Assembly: GCA_945946715.1 (NCBI GenBank)
Contig: CAMEWU010000078.1
Coordinates: 1-9,735 of the forward strand
Direction: 5' to 3'
DNA length: 9,735 nt
DNA from: an uncultured Clostridium sp.
GTDB taxonomy: Bacteria > Bacillota > Clostridia > Lachnospirales > Lachnospiraceae
The translations under genes were made by a program, and so were the position numbers. A model generated the notes under the pieces. The model made no database searches. It was given only the letters and a program-made list of their open reading frames with translations, and had not been told where the DNA came from. This document shows, one piece after another, positions 1-6,402 of this stretch (positions are counted from its first letter, which is position 1; each line of letters opens with the position of its first letter).

Positions 1-272
1 GCCCGCGAACTTGCCGGAACAACCTCTGCCGGAGATACTTGTAATTCACTTGCTATTATTGATTTTACTAATTTTCCACATGTCTGTCCCTGACACAATC
101 CCATTCCCGATCTCAGATATCTTCGCATCTCTTCCAATGTAAAGATACCTTCATGTACTGCTTTTCTAATCTGTCCTTTTGTAACCTCTTCACATCTACA
201 CACTAAGAGGTCATCATCAGGTTCCTCCACAAATGGTCCTATTTCCTTTAATTTTTCCTGAATATCAACCAT
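1..272 (-). CDS. BFD-like [2Fe-2S]-binding protein, partial (3' end off the left edge)
   Basis: This is the third gene of the redox operon, and its first 90 codons are visible before the window ends. The start is ATG at 272, served by a GGAGG that overlaps the TAG stop of the preceding gene (stop at 284, 11 bases between genes), so the two are tightly coupled. The protein has cysteines at residues 25 and 27 (VCRCEEV) and at 60 and 65 (GLCQGQTCG). This is the CxC...CxxxxC arrangement of the bacterioferritin-associated-ferredoxin (BFD) [2Fe-2S] fold. In sarcosine oxidase, octopine/nopaline oxidase and hydroxyproline dehydrogenase relatives, such a domain is often fused to the C-terminus of the FAD alpha subunit; here it is a separate polypeptide. 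It probably passes electrons between flavin centres of the complex. An FAD-dependent amino-acid oxidase-like beta subunit may follow beyond the edge, but that is inference. The family call is confident; the substrate is unknown. Confidence 0.85.
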   Translation of the reverse strand, partial: MVDIQEKLKEIGPFVEEPDDDLLVCRCEEVTKGQIRKAVHEGIFTLEEMRRYLRSGMGLCQGQTCGKLVKSIIASELQVSPAEVVPASSR

Positions 273-283
273 AATCTAACCTC

Positions 284-1864
284 CTAAGCTTCTTTTTTGT
301 AGAATCTTGCTTTCATTACCATTTCATTTGGAACTTTTATTGTAAGAAGATATGTGTGATCAAATGCCGGTGCTATTCTTACTTTTGTCACTTCGGCATC
401 ACATACATACAAACCGTTTCTTCCAAGTGCAACTCCCATATCTCCTACTTCAGGAACCGGTAAAAATTCATATGGCATTGTCACTTCACCATATCCCTCT
501 TCAACATCCTCTTCAACAAGGAATATAGACTGTCCTGAACAAGATGCTACACACATTCCACAACCGATGCATTTTTTCTCCGGATCAATCGCCGGAAGCG
601 ATGTGATATTTTTTCCAATACGGATGCAACCCATTTTACATGCATCTTGACATGGATTACATGGAATATTCTGTGTACATTCGATTACCGGATGAATTCC
701 TTTCTGATGTGTTACTCCAGGGAACCTTTCAATCTCATCATCTGCTACAAATCCTTTATTCAAAAGATTCATAGATACATCAATTCCCTCATCTGTCTTT
801 TCAACAAGTTTGCCCCTGTTCTTTGGTGCAAACATTCCCTGTCTGAGTGTATCCAACTGATTCTCAAGCTCGTCAATTCTTGCATCCCTTTCTTCTTCTG
901 TCATATATCCCAGATAACATGCGATAGCTGCTCCTGACATTCTTCCCTCAATCATAGCTGAGCTTGCCTCTTCAATTCCTGATACATCACCTGCTGCATA
1001 TATTCCCGGAACACTCGTAGCTCCATACTTGTCACATTCCGGTACATGCCCGCCTTTTGTATCATTCATCTTTACTTCTGCCTGCTTTAATAATTGCGAC
1101 ATTGGTGATAATCCAACTGCAAGGCATACTGTATCAACATCAAAATGCTTTTCTGTTCCGGGAATTACTTTCCAATCCGGTCCAACCTGACCAATCACAA
1201 CTCCTGTTACACAATCATCACCTTCTACTCTCACTATCGTATGTGAAAGATAAAACGGAACTCCACATCTTGCTACTTTAGCTGCATGAACTCCATATCC
1301 ACCAACTCTTGGTGCTGCATCTGCAAGTGCTACAACCTCACAACCGGCCTGCATCAACTGATAACTTACAACAAGACCTACATTTCCGGAACCAAGCATC
1401 AAAATTTTATTTCCTGGCTTAATATGATGCAGATTCATCATTGTCTGGGCGGCTCCGGCGCCGATTACGCCCGGCTTTGTCCATCCTTCGAAGTTTACCA
1501 TGTTTTCACTTGCACCAGTTGCAACTAATACTGCATCACCTTTATAGTGTTTTACCTTGTCTCCAATTTTTACTGTCACTTCTTTCTCCGGATATAATCC
1601 GACTACAGTAGCATTCAGAATTACTTCTACACCGTATTCTTCTGCTTCTGCCAGAAGCTCCTCTCCGATTTTAAATCCCCTTACTTTTGCTTTGTGTTCT
1701 TTAGATCCAAAGAATTTATGAATCTGCTTAAAAAGCTGCCCGCCTGGTCTTGCATTTTCATCAAATACGATTGGCTTTAGACCTTTCTTTGCAGCTTCAA
1801 TTGCTGATGATAAGCCAGCCGGACCAGCACCAATTACTATCATGTCATAACGTTCTATCTTCAT
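284..1864 (-). CDS. FAD/NAD(P)-binding oxidoreductase with ferredoxin insert (sarcosine oxidase alpha / HcnB-like)
   Basis: This is a 526-residue cytoplasmic flavoprotein. Residues 8-17 (MIVIGAGPAG) form the FAD-binding GxGxxG. Residues 157-163 (LGSGNVG) are a second Rossmann motif for NAD(P) or a second nucleotide, and YAAGDV near 289-294 is the second FAD contact. After residue 390 comes a cysteine-rich region: C396, C402, C405, C409 and C413, then C432-x2-C435-x2-C438-x3-C442. This looks like two [4Fe-4S] clusters of ferredoxin type, an addition not found in classical sarcosine oxidase alpha. The chosen start is ATG 1864, with GGAG nine bases upstream; a TTG at 1879 overlaps that ribosome site and is unlikely. 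The gene is flanked by two small 2Fe-2S genes 27 and 11 bases away, so the three products probably form one complex. By analogy with hydroxyproline/proline dehydrogenases and HcnB, it may oxidise an amino or imino acid. The exact substrate is not readable. Confidence 0.88.
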   Translation of the reverse strand: MKIERYDMIVIGAGPAGLSSAIEAAKKGLKPIVFDENARPGGQLFKQIHKFFGSKEHKAKVRGFKIGEELLAEAEEYGVEVILNATVVGLYPEKEVTVKIGDKVKHYKGDAVLVATGASENMVNFEGWTKPGVIGAGAAQTMMNLHHIKPGNKILMLGSGNVGLVVSYQLMQAGCEVVALADAAPRVGGYGVHAAKVARCGVPFYLSHTIVRVEGDDCVTGVVIGQVGPDWKVIPGTEKHFDVDTVCLAVGLSPMSQLLKQAEVKMNDTKGGHVPECDKYGATSVPGIYAAGDVSGIEEASSAMIEGRMSGAAIACYLGYMTEEERDARIDELENQLDTLRQGMFAPKNRGKLVEKTDEGIDVSMNLLNKGFVADDEIERFPGVTHQKGIHPVIECTQNIPCNPCQDACKMGCIRIGKNITSLPAIDPEKKCIGCGMCVASCSGQSIFLVEEDVEEGYGEVTMPYEFLPVPEVGDMGVALGRNGLYVCDAEVTKVRIAPAFDHTYLLTIKVPNEMVMKARFYKKEA

Positions 1865-1891
1865 AATCCATATCTCCAATCTGTATGTTTT

Positions 1892-2209
1892 CTACTTTTC
1901 TGGCGTTGCTGAAACTCCATACTGTGTCTGAACAACCATTCCCGCTTCAAGTGGTGTGATACACGTTCTAATATTTGGTTTGCCATCTACAATCATGACA
2001 CAGTCTGTACATCTTCCTATTGCACAGAAAATTCCTCTTGGCTCATGTGTCTTTGCTGTATATCTGTGAGCCATAACCCCTGCCGCCTTTAATGCTGTGG
2101 CAATTGGCTCGCCCTCATATCCTTCCATAGTCTTTCCATCATAACTAAAGGTTACCTTCTTCCTCTTAGGTGTTTCTCCTAATATTGGATGGTTTTCAAT
2201 TCTATCCAT
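1892..2209 (-). CDS. Small [2Fe-2S] ferredoxin-fold protein (HcnA / sarcosine oxidase N-terminal domain-like)
   Basis: This 105-residue protein is the first gene of the redox operon. It carries a plant-type ferredoxin cluster motif: C62, C67 and C70 in FCAIGRCTDC, and C83 in RTC. The spacing C-x4-C-x2-C-x12-C fits the Fer2_4-type domain that forms the N-terminus of sarcosine oxidase alpha or stands alone as HcnA-like subunits. The region before it (residues 17-40) is consistent with the beta-grasp start of that fold. The start ATG 2209 is preceded by AGGAGG (2218-2223) with an eight-base spacer. The flavoprotein gene follows after 27 bases. It is expected to relay electrons within the same complex. 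Its ribosome site lies directly after the U-run of a terminator (2231-2258), so expression probably depends on readthrough. The family call is firm; the physiological electron acceptor is unknown. Confidence 0.87.
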   Translation of the reverse strand: MDRIENHPILGETPKRKKVTFSYDGKTMEGYEGEPIATALKAAGVMAHRYTAKTHEPRGIFCAIGRCTDCVMIVDGKPNIRTCITPLEAGMVVQTQYGVSATPEK

Positions 2210-2230
2210 AATGTCATCCTCCTATTGCAC

Positions 2231-2258
2231 AAAAAAGGGGCTGCCAAATGACAGCCCC
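2231..2258 (-). terminator. Intrinsic terminator in the leader of the redox operon (possible attenuator)
   Basis: Read on the minus strand, GGGGCTGTC - ATTT - GGCAGCCCC forms a 9-bp stem with one G-U pair and a four-base loop, followed directly by TTTTTT. This is a textbook rho-independent terminator. It lies between a good promoter (2296-2324) and the first gene of the operon (ATG 2209), with only about 20 bases from the U-run to the start codon. It may simply end the luxR transcript, but since no promoter fits downstream of it, the operon must be read through it. Confidence 0.85.
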
Positions 2259-2295
2259 ATCGCTTTACATGATATTCATCTTCTATTCATTAATA

Positions 2296-2324
2296 ATATT
2301 AGTTTAATTAAGTTTAAAATTCAA
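2296..2324 (-). promoter_or_regulatory. Predicted sigma-A promoter of the redox operon
   Basis: On the minus strand the -35 is TTGAAT (2319-2324) and the -10 is TAATAT (2296-2301), with an exact 17-base spacer. Transcription should start near 2289 and give a leader of about 80 bases containing the terminator hairpin. The spacer holds a tandem repeat, TTAAACT, with a 10-base period, a possible regulator contact. The surrounding region (2260-2383) is very AT-rich and holds no gene. Confidence 0.6.
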
Positions 2325-2383
2325 TAATATGTTTTGACCATTTTTATTACCCAAAAGGAGTAGTTATGTTACACAAGTCCTCT

Positions 2384-3133
2384 CTATTCCCATTCCTTTA
2401 CCAGTTTAAATAGTTGAACCCGATTCTTAATTCCCAGCTTCCGATAGATATTCAGAATATGCTTTTTTAATGTATTAGCACTGATTGCCAGTTCATCACA
2501 AATATCTGCATTCTCCCTTCCAGACATCAGCATCTGAAGTATGGTCTTCTCTCTTCGTGTTAAATCAAACTTCATAACAGCTTCGGAGATTGTGAGTTTT
2601 TCTTCCATATGATTTTTCAGATTGGTATGCTGTTCCAATCTGTAAGCCAGATGGTCCTTTAGCATATCCAAAATAAATATATCATCATATTGAAAGTCAT
2701 CCTTTCCTTTCACCCGGTAAAAAGTAATGACACCTAAAAACCGATTATCCTTTGCAATAATCATTTGAAGAGAATAATGCCAGTTATTCGGCTGATATAC
2801 CTTCTTATAGTAATCAGTATCTACTCTGGTCTCATCACTCATGATATCTGTTTCCCGGTAGATTAAGGACTTCCCACTTAACATGATTCCCATGCTGTAA
2901 TCCAGCGTCTCATATACCTGAGACATATCCTCTTTACAATGGTACATAACCGGAGCATCTAAAAGCTTTTTCTCTTCACGTGCTGCCAGATAGAAGTCGG
3001 CACTATCAAAATCAACCAACATTGCCAAATCCTCCATTAACTCCTGACGCATCTGATCAAAATCGTCCATGGTATATATCTTATAAATAATCGAATTCAA
3101 CATAATCCAGTCATTGGTTTCTAATTTTTTCAT
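2384..3133 (-). CDS. LuxR-family transcriptional regulator with N-terminal sensor-like region
   Basis: The protein is 249 residues. The C-terminal part, from about residue 188, is a LuxR/GerE helix-turn-helix: LTRREKTILQML begins the domain, ICDELAISANTLKKH contains the turn and recognition helix, and IYRKLGIKNRVQL closes it. Residues about 15-165 contain no receiver-type phosphorylation motif. Their length and alternating pattern (LQMIIAKDNRFLGVITFYR near 122-140) resemble a GAF-like ligand- or redox-sensing domain, which is an inference. The start ATG 3133 follows GAGGAG six bases upstream. The gene stands between the ribbon-helix-helix gene and the redox operon on the same strand, 174 bases before the latter. 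The redox operon is therefore the most likely target. No terminator is seen between its stop and that operon's promoter; the only one is inside the operon leader. Confidence 0.85.
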   Translation of the reverse strand: MKKLETNDWIMLNSIIYKIYTMDDFDQMRQELMEDLAMLVDFDSADFYLAAREEKKLLDAPVMYHCKEDMSQVYETLDYSMGIMLSGKSLIYRETDIMSDETRVDTDYYKKVYQPNNWHYSLQMIIAKDNRFLGVITFYRVKGKDDFQYDDIFILDMLKDHLAYRLEQHTNLKNHMEEKLTISEAVMKFDLTRREKTILQMLMSGRENADICDELAISANTLKKHILNIYRKLGIKNRVQLFKLVKEWE

Positions 3134-3208
3134 AGATTCTCCTCAACTTTGTGTATTCGATATATTTTAACATATTCTGAATTATAGTTTCTACAGTTTT
3201 CTATATTT

Positions 3209-3237
3209 ATTATTAAATAATATAATATTTATAACAA
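3209..3237 (-). promoter_or_regulatory. Possible promoter for the luxR-type gene
   Basis: On the minus strand TTGTTA (3232-3237) and AATAAT (3209-3214) are 17 bases apart, upstream of the regulator. The 109-base gap (3134-3242) is almost pure A+T, so chance matches are likely and TAAAAT nearer the gene is an alternative -10. No terminator is seen after the ribbon-helix-helix gene, so transcription may also read through. Confidence 0.3.
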
Positions 3238-3242
3238 TGGAA

Positions 3243-3443
3243 TCAAATATCCAATTCCGGTGGAACATCCAGTTCATCTGACACATATTTTCCGTTTTTC
3301 TTTCGCTGTCTGACACATTCTGACAGAAGATATTCAATCTGTCCATTCACGGAACGGAAATCATCTTCTGCCCAGGCTGCAATTGCATCATACAACTTTG
3401 GTGAAAGCCGAAGGGGAATCTGTTTCTTTGTATTATCTGCCAT
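3243..3443 (-). CDS. Ribbon-helix-helix (Arc/CopG-type) DNA-binding protein
   Basis: This is a 66-residue protein. Residues 8-13 (QIPLRL) form the DNA-contacting beta strand. Residues about 14-27 (SPKLYDAIAAWAED) form helix A and residues about 31-46 (SVNGQIEYLLSECVRQ) form helix B, the layout of the Arc/CopG fold. A basic stretch, RQRKKNGK, follows, then an acidic tail ending ELDVPPELDI. The ATG begins one base after the TAA of the SPFH gene, and its ribosome site (GGAAG) lies inside the end of that gene, so translation is coupled. Small Arc-like proteins of this kind commonly accompany SPFH genes in Clostridia (from memory). It is probably a dimeric regulator. Autoregulation through the TGATATCA repeat at 4471-4489 is an inference. 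An antitoxin role is possible in principle, but no toxin partner is seen. Confidence 0.85.
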   Translation of the reverse strand: MADNTKKQIPLRLSPKLYDAIAAWAEDDFRSVNGQIEYLLSECVRQRKKNGKYVSDELDVPPELDI

Positions 3444-3444
3444 A

Positions 3445-4449
3445 TTAGTATAGACTTCCTGAATTTACAACCGGCTGTGCATCGTGATTTCCACAAAGGA
3501 CAACCAGAAGATTGGAAACCATTGCAGCCTTTCGTTCTTCGTCCAGAACCACAACCTGATTCTCGTTCAAACGTTCTAACGCCATTTCTACCATTCCCAC
3601 AGCTCCGTCTACAATCATCTTTCTGGCATCAATGATAGCAGATGCCTGCTGACGCTGTAACATAACCGCTGCAATTTCCGGTGCATAGGCAAGATAGGTA
3701 ATCCGAGCCTCCACCACTTCAATACCGGCTTCATTTACTCTTTCCTGAATTTCATCACGAATTCTTGTTGCTACCGTTTCACTGGAACCACGCAGGCTGC
3801 CTTCATCTGCAACTCCATCTCCTGTGGTATCTACATTCGGAGCCACATCATATGGATAGAGACGCACAATATTTCTTAATGCACTGTCACATTGCAGGGA
3901 TAAGAATTCCTTGTAATTGTCTACATTAAATACCGCCTTTGCAGTATCTGTAATCCGCCAGGTAACTGCAATTCCGATTTCTACCGGATTACCAAGGCAG
4001 TCATTGATTTTTTGACGATTATTGCTCAAAGTCATAATCTTTAATGAGATTTTCTTTTGAACCGGTTCTGCTGTGGTGGCAGGATTCTTATCCGCTCCCT
4101 GCACATCACCACTCTGATTCAATGTGGTCTTAGCTGCCGGATTGACTGCTGTACAAAATGGATTTACAAAATAAAATCCTTCTTCCTTCAAAGTACCAAT
4201 ATACTTTCCAAACAGCGTCAATACCAATGCTTCCTGGGGTTTTAACACCTTAAGTCCAGGCCATAATAGCCAGGTAATACAAAGTAAAACAACACAAACA
4301 ATACAAACTACTAAGAAAAACGGATTGCCACCATTTTCATATTTCATTCCACCTATAATTGTACCCGCAATTGCTGCTGCATAAATGAGAATGGATAAAA
4401 TGAGAACCAGCATACCATTTTTTCTTTTCTTTAATATCTTTTCTTCCAT
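3445..4449 (-). CDS. SPFH / band 7 domain membrane protein
   Basis: This is a 334-residue protein from ATG 4449, which has AGAAGGG eight bases upstream. An in-frame ATG at 4482 would add 11 residues but lies inside the predicted promoter and has no ribosome site. Two hydrophobic segments sit at about residues 12-34 and 43-63, so the N-terminus is a membrane hairpin. The SPFH domain then starts at LKVLKPQEALVLTLFGKY (67-84) and runs to about 265. It includes ARITYLAYAPEIA (248-260) and ends in the helical LQRQQASAIIDARK region typical of stomatin/flotillin-like proteins. Residues 105-130 are a polar insert of low complexity. Such proteins form oligomeric membrane scaffolds and often influence protease or membrane-domain behaviour; the specific role here is unknown. 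It is co-transcribed with the ribbon-helix-helix gene and begins 77 bases after bioA. Confidence 0.87.
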   Translation of the reverse strand: MEEKILKKRKNGMLVLILSILIYAAAIAGTIIGGMKYENGGNPFFLVVCIVCVVLLCITWLLWPGLKVLKPQEALVLTLFGKYIGTLKEEGFYFVNPFCTAVNPAAKTTLNQSGDVQGADKNPATTAEPVQKKISLKIMTLSNNRQKINDCLGNPVEIGIAVTWRITDTAKAVFNVDNYKEFLSLQCDSALRNIVRLYPYDVAPNVDTTGDGVADEGSLRGSSETVATRIRDEIQERVNEAGIEVVEARITYLAYAPEIAAVMLQRQQASAIIDARKMIVDGAVGMVEMALERLNENQVVVLDEERKAAMVSNLLVVLCGNHDAQPVVNSGSLY

Positions 4450-4470
4450 AGTAAATCCCTTCTTTCTTTT

Positions 4471-4489
4471 TGATATCATCATGATATCA
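4471..4489. repeat. Two TGATATCA palindromes, operator-like
   Basis: Two identical 8-bp palindromes, TGATATCA at 4471-4478 and 4482-4489, are separated by three bases. Their centres are 11 bp apart, about one helical turn. They cover the -10 and presumed start site of the SPFH unit. Tandem short palindromes one turn apart are a common target geometry for dimeric ribbon-helix-helix repressors, and one is encoded in this same transcript. The link is inferred. Confidence 0.5.
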
Positions 4490-4509
4490 CATTCATTTCA
4501 TTTATGCAA
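4481..4509 (-). promoter_or_regulatory. Predicted promoter of the SPFH / ribbon-helix-helix unit
   Basis: On the minus strand the -35 is TTGCAT (4504-4509) and the -10 is TATCAT (4481-4486), with an exact 17-base spacer. Transcription would begin near 4474, about 25 bases before the chosen ATG. The -10 lies within the TGATATCA repeat, which suggests repression by steric block. No intrinsic terminator is seen between the bioA stop and this promoter, so bio operon readthrough may also feed this unit. Confidence 0.5.
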
Positions 4510-4525
4510 CCATAAATTGGAAATA

Positions 4526-5710
4526 CTATTGAAACCATTCTTTCATGGTATCAAAAATCTTCACTAAATCCTCTTCCTCAATAATATAAGGAACCATAGC
4601 ATACATATATTTCAAGAACGGACGGCTGAACACACCTCTCTCATAGGCAAACTGCTGAAAGCCTTCCAAAGTTTTTGAATCATACACCTCAATGCAGGTA
4701 CAACCACCCATAATACGCACTTCCTTGATTTGTGGATCCGTAAATCCGTCCATTTCCCTATGGGAAATTTCTTCGATTCTCTTAATCTTACTCATATAAT
4801 CTTCCCGTTCAAAAATCTCAATTCCCTTCAGCGCAACAGCACACGCCAGTGCATTCCCCATAAACGTAGGTCCATGCATCAGGGCATGGCGGTCATCATC
4901 ACTGTAAAATCCTTGGAATACCTTGTGATTTGCCACGGTCACCGCATGACCGATATAGCCTCCGGTCAAGGCTTTTCCCAACACTAAAATATCCGGCAGA
5001 ATCAAATCTGCCACAAAGCGATTACCGGTACGTCCAAAACCGGTAGCCACCTCATCAAAAATCAGCAACACATCATATTGACTGCACAGTTGTCTTGCAC
5101 GCTCCAAAAAAGAAATATCATACATCCGCATACCACCGGCTCCCTGTAACAGTGGTTCTACAATAAAACAATTCAGCTTATCATGGTATTTCTCAAAGGC
5201 TTCCTCCAAGGCAGACAGCTCCGTAGGAATGTGAACCACTTCTTTCTTTTCATCAAAAGCAAAATGGTAATCCTCATCATCTCCCACTTCCATCGCCTTG
5301 AATGTATCCCCATGATAGGCATGCTCAAGCGCCAGCACCATAGGACGTTTCCGCCCCAAGTTGGTGTTGTACTGCAAAGCCATTTTCAATGCAACCTCTA
5401 CCCCGACACTTCCGGAATCAGAAAAGAAACAATAATCCAAATCTCCCGGAAGAAATGTCTGCAACTTTTGGGAGAGCCTTTGTACCGGTTCATGGGTCAA
5501 TCCCCCCAGCATGACATGACAAAAATGGTCCGCCTGCTCCTTAATCGCAGCCGTAAGCTCCGGATGCTTATAGCCATGAATCATGCACCACCAGGAAGAA
5601 ACCGAGTCAATTAACTTTTGGTCTTCTGTATAAAGATATACTCCTTCTGCATCCACAATTTTATATGGTGCTTTCATTGTTTTCATTTGTTCATATGGAT
5701 ACCAAATCAT
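4526..5710 (-). CDS. bioA: Adenosylmethionine-8-amino-7-oxononanoate aminotransferase
   Basis: This PLP enzyme (394 residues) converts KAPA to 7,8-diaminopelargonate (DAPA) with S-adenosylmethionine as amino donor. Diagnostic motifs are SSWWCMIHGY (38-47), where WW belongs to the KAPA/SAM pocket; AYHGDT (131-136); DEVATGFGRTG (219-229), with the aspartate that contacts the PLP ring nitrogen; LGKALTGGYIG (244-254), with the Schiff-base lysine K246; and HGPTFMGN (279-286). These distinguish BioA from ornithine or GABA aminotransferases. It is slightly shorter than the enterobacterial enzyme but has no missing block. The start overlaps the bioD stop in ATGA (4 bases), so translation is coupled. 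It is the last gene of bioYBDA. No terminator is visible after its TAG. Confidence 0.95.
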   Translation of the reverse strand: MIWYPYEQMKTMKAPYKIVDAEGVYLYTEDQKLIDSVSSWWCMIHGYKHPELTAAIKEQADHFCHVMLGGLTHEPVQRLSQKLQTFLPGDLDYCFFSDSGSVGVEVALKMALQYNTNLGRKRPMVLALEHAYHGDTFKAMEVGDDEDYHFAFDEKKEVVHIPTELSALEEAFEKYHDKLNCFIVEPLLQGAGGMRMYDISFLERARQLCSQYDVLLIFDEVATGFGRTGNRFVADLILPDILVLGKALTGGYIGHAVTVANHKVFQGFYSDDDRHALMHGPTFMGNALACAVALKGIEIFEREDYMSKIKRIEEISHREMDGFTDPQIKEVRIMGGCTCIEVYDSKTLEGFQQFAYERGVFSRPFLKYMYAMVPYIIEEEDLVKIFDTMKEWFQ

Positions 5711-6402
5711 ATTTTTCTCTCCTCATAAAGTCCTGTTAATACATCTACATCAATATTCAACTCTGTAGCTCCATCCTCTACCTTTGCTAATGTCGGAAGA
5801 CCGGTCATATATTCACACATGAAAATATTATCCTCTTCCATCACATTTTCATTATGATAATGGTTAAAAATGATTCCCTTGACGGTCATATGCTTTGCCC
5901 TCATATACTCTGCGGTCAAAACCACACTATTAATCGTTCCCAGTCCCGCATCTGCAATAATAATAGAAGGAAGGTGCAATTCTTTCACAATGTCCTCTAA
6001 CTGAATTTTCTCTTCATCAAAGCAAATCGGACATAGAATTCCCCCACTCCCTTCTACTGTTACATAGTCATATTTTTCCAGAGCAGCATTAAATCCTTGC
6101 TTTACCACATCCATTTTTACCGGATTTCCTTCCAGACGGGAAGCCAAATGAGGGGAATACGCATTCTCATACACATAAGGACACATTTCTTCTAACGGCT
6201 GGCTAATCCCGGAACATTGCCGAACAAACAGGGCATCTCCCGGAATCAGACTTCCGTCTTTGCGACGTTCATTTCCACTCATAGCAGCCTTATAGTAACC
6301 GGGATTCTTTCCACATTCCGCTAATTTCTTAACAATCAAACCACTGATATAGGTCTTTCCCATATCCGTTCCGGTTCCTGTAATGAATAACGCACTACTC
6401 AT
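5707..6402 (-). CDS. bioD: Dethiobiotin synthase
   Basis: This ATP-dependent enzyme (231 residues) closes the ureido ring of DAPA with CO2 to give dethiobiotin in the cytoplasm. The N-terminal P-loop FITGTGTDMGKT (6-17) is the signature of the family. YYKAAMSG (36-43) occupies the region of the DAPA-binding lysine, and VEGSGGILCP (116-125) is the second conserved active-site loop. Length is normal for the family. The ATG at 6402 overlaps the end of bioB by 8 bases, and its stop overlaps the bioA start by 4 bases, so the three genes are translated as a coupled block. All features are intact. Confidence 0.95.
   Translation of the reverse strand: MSSALFITGTGTDMGKTYISGLIVKKLAECGKNPGYYKAAMSGNERRKDGSLIPGDALFVRQCSGISQPLEEMCPYVYENAYSPHLASRLEGNPVKMDVVKQGFNAALEKYDYVTVEGSGGILCPICFDEEKIQLEDIVKELHLPSIIIADAGLGTINSVVLTAEYMRAKHMTVKGIIFNHYHNENVMEEDNIFMCEYMTGLPTLAKVEDGATELNIDVDVLTGLYEERKI

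Noticed and set aside
1865..1879. TTG start at 1879 for the FAD oxidoreductase, adding five residues
   Set aside because: The TTG overlaps the GGAG ribosome site that serves ATG 1864, and the FAD motif starts properly just after ATG 1864.
2222..2260. Twelve-codon frame over the leader hairpin as a leader-peptide gene
   Set aside because: There is no convincing ribosome site before its ATG and no run of regulatory codons; it is kept only as a detail of the attenuator finding.
4450..4482. Upstream ATG at 4482 for the SPFH protein
   Set aside because: It lies in the -10 and repeat region with no ribosome site; ATG 4449 has AGAAGGG at good spacing.
5183..5614. Plus-strand open frames opposite bioA, bioY, bioB and the FAD gene
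   Set aside because: They lie wholly antisense to well-identified genes, have no recognisable domains and no ribosome sites; they are shadows.
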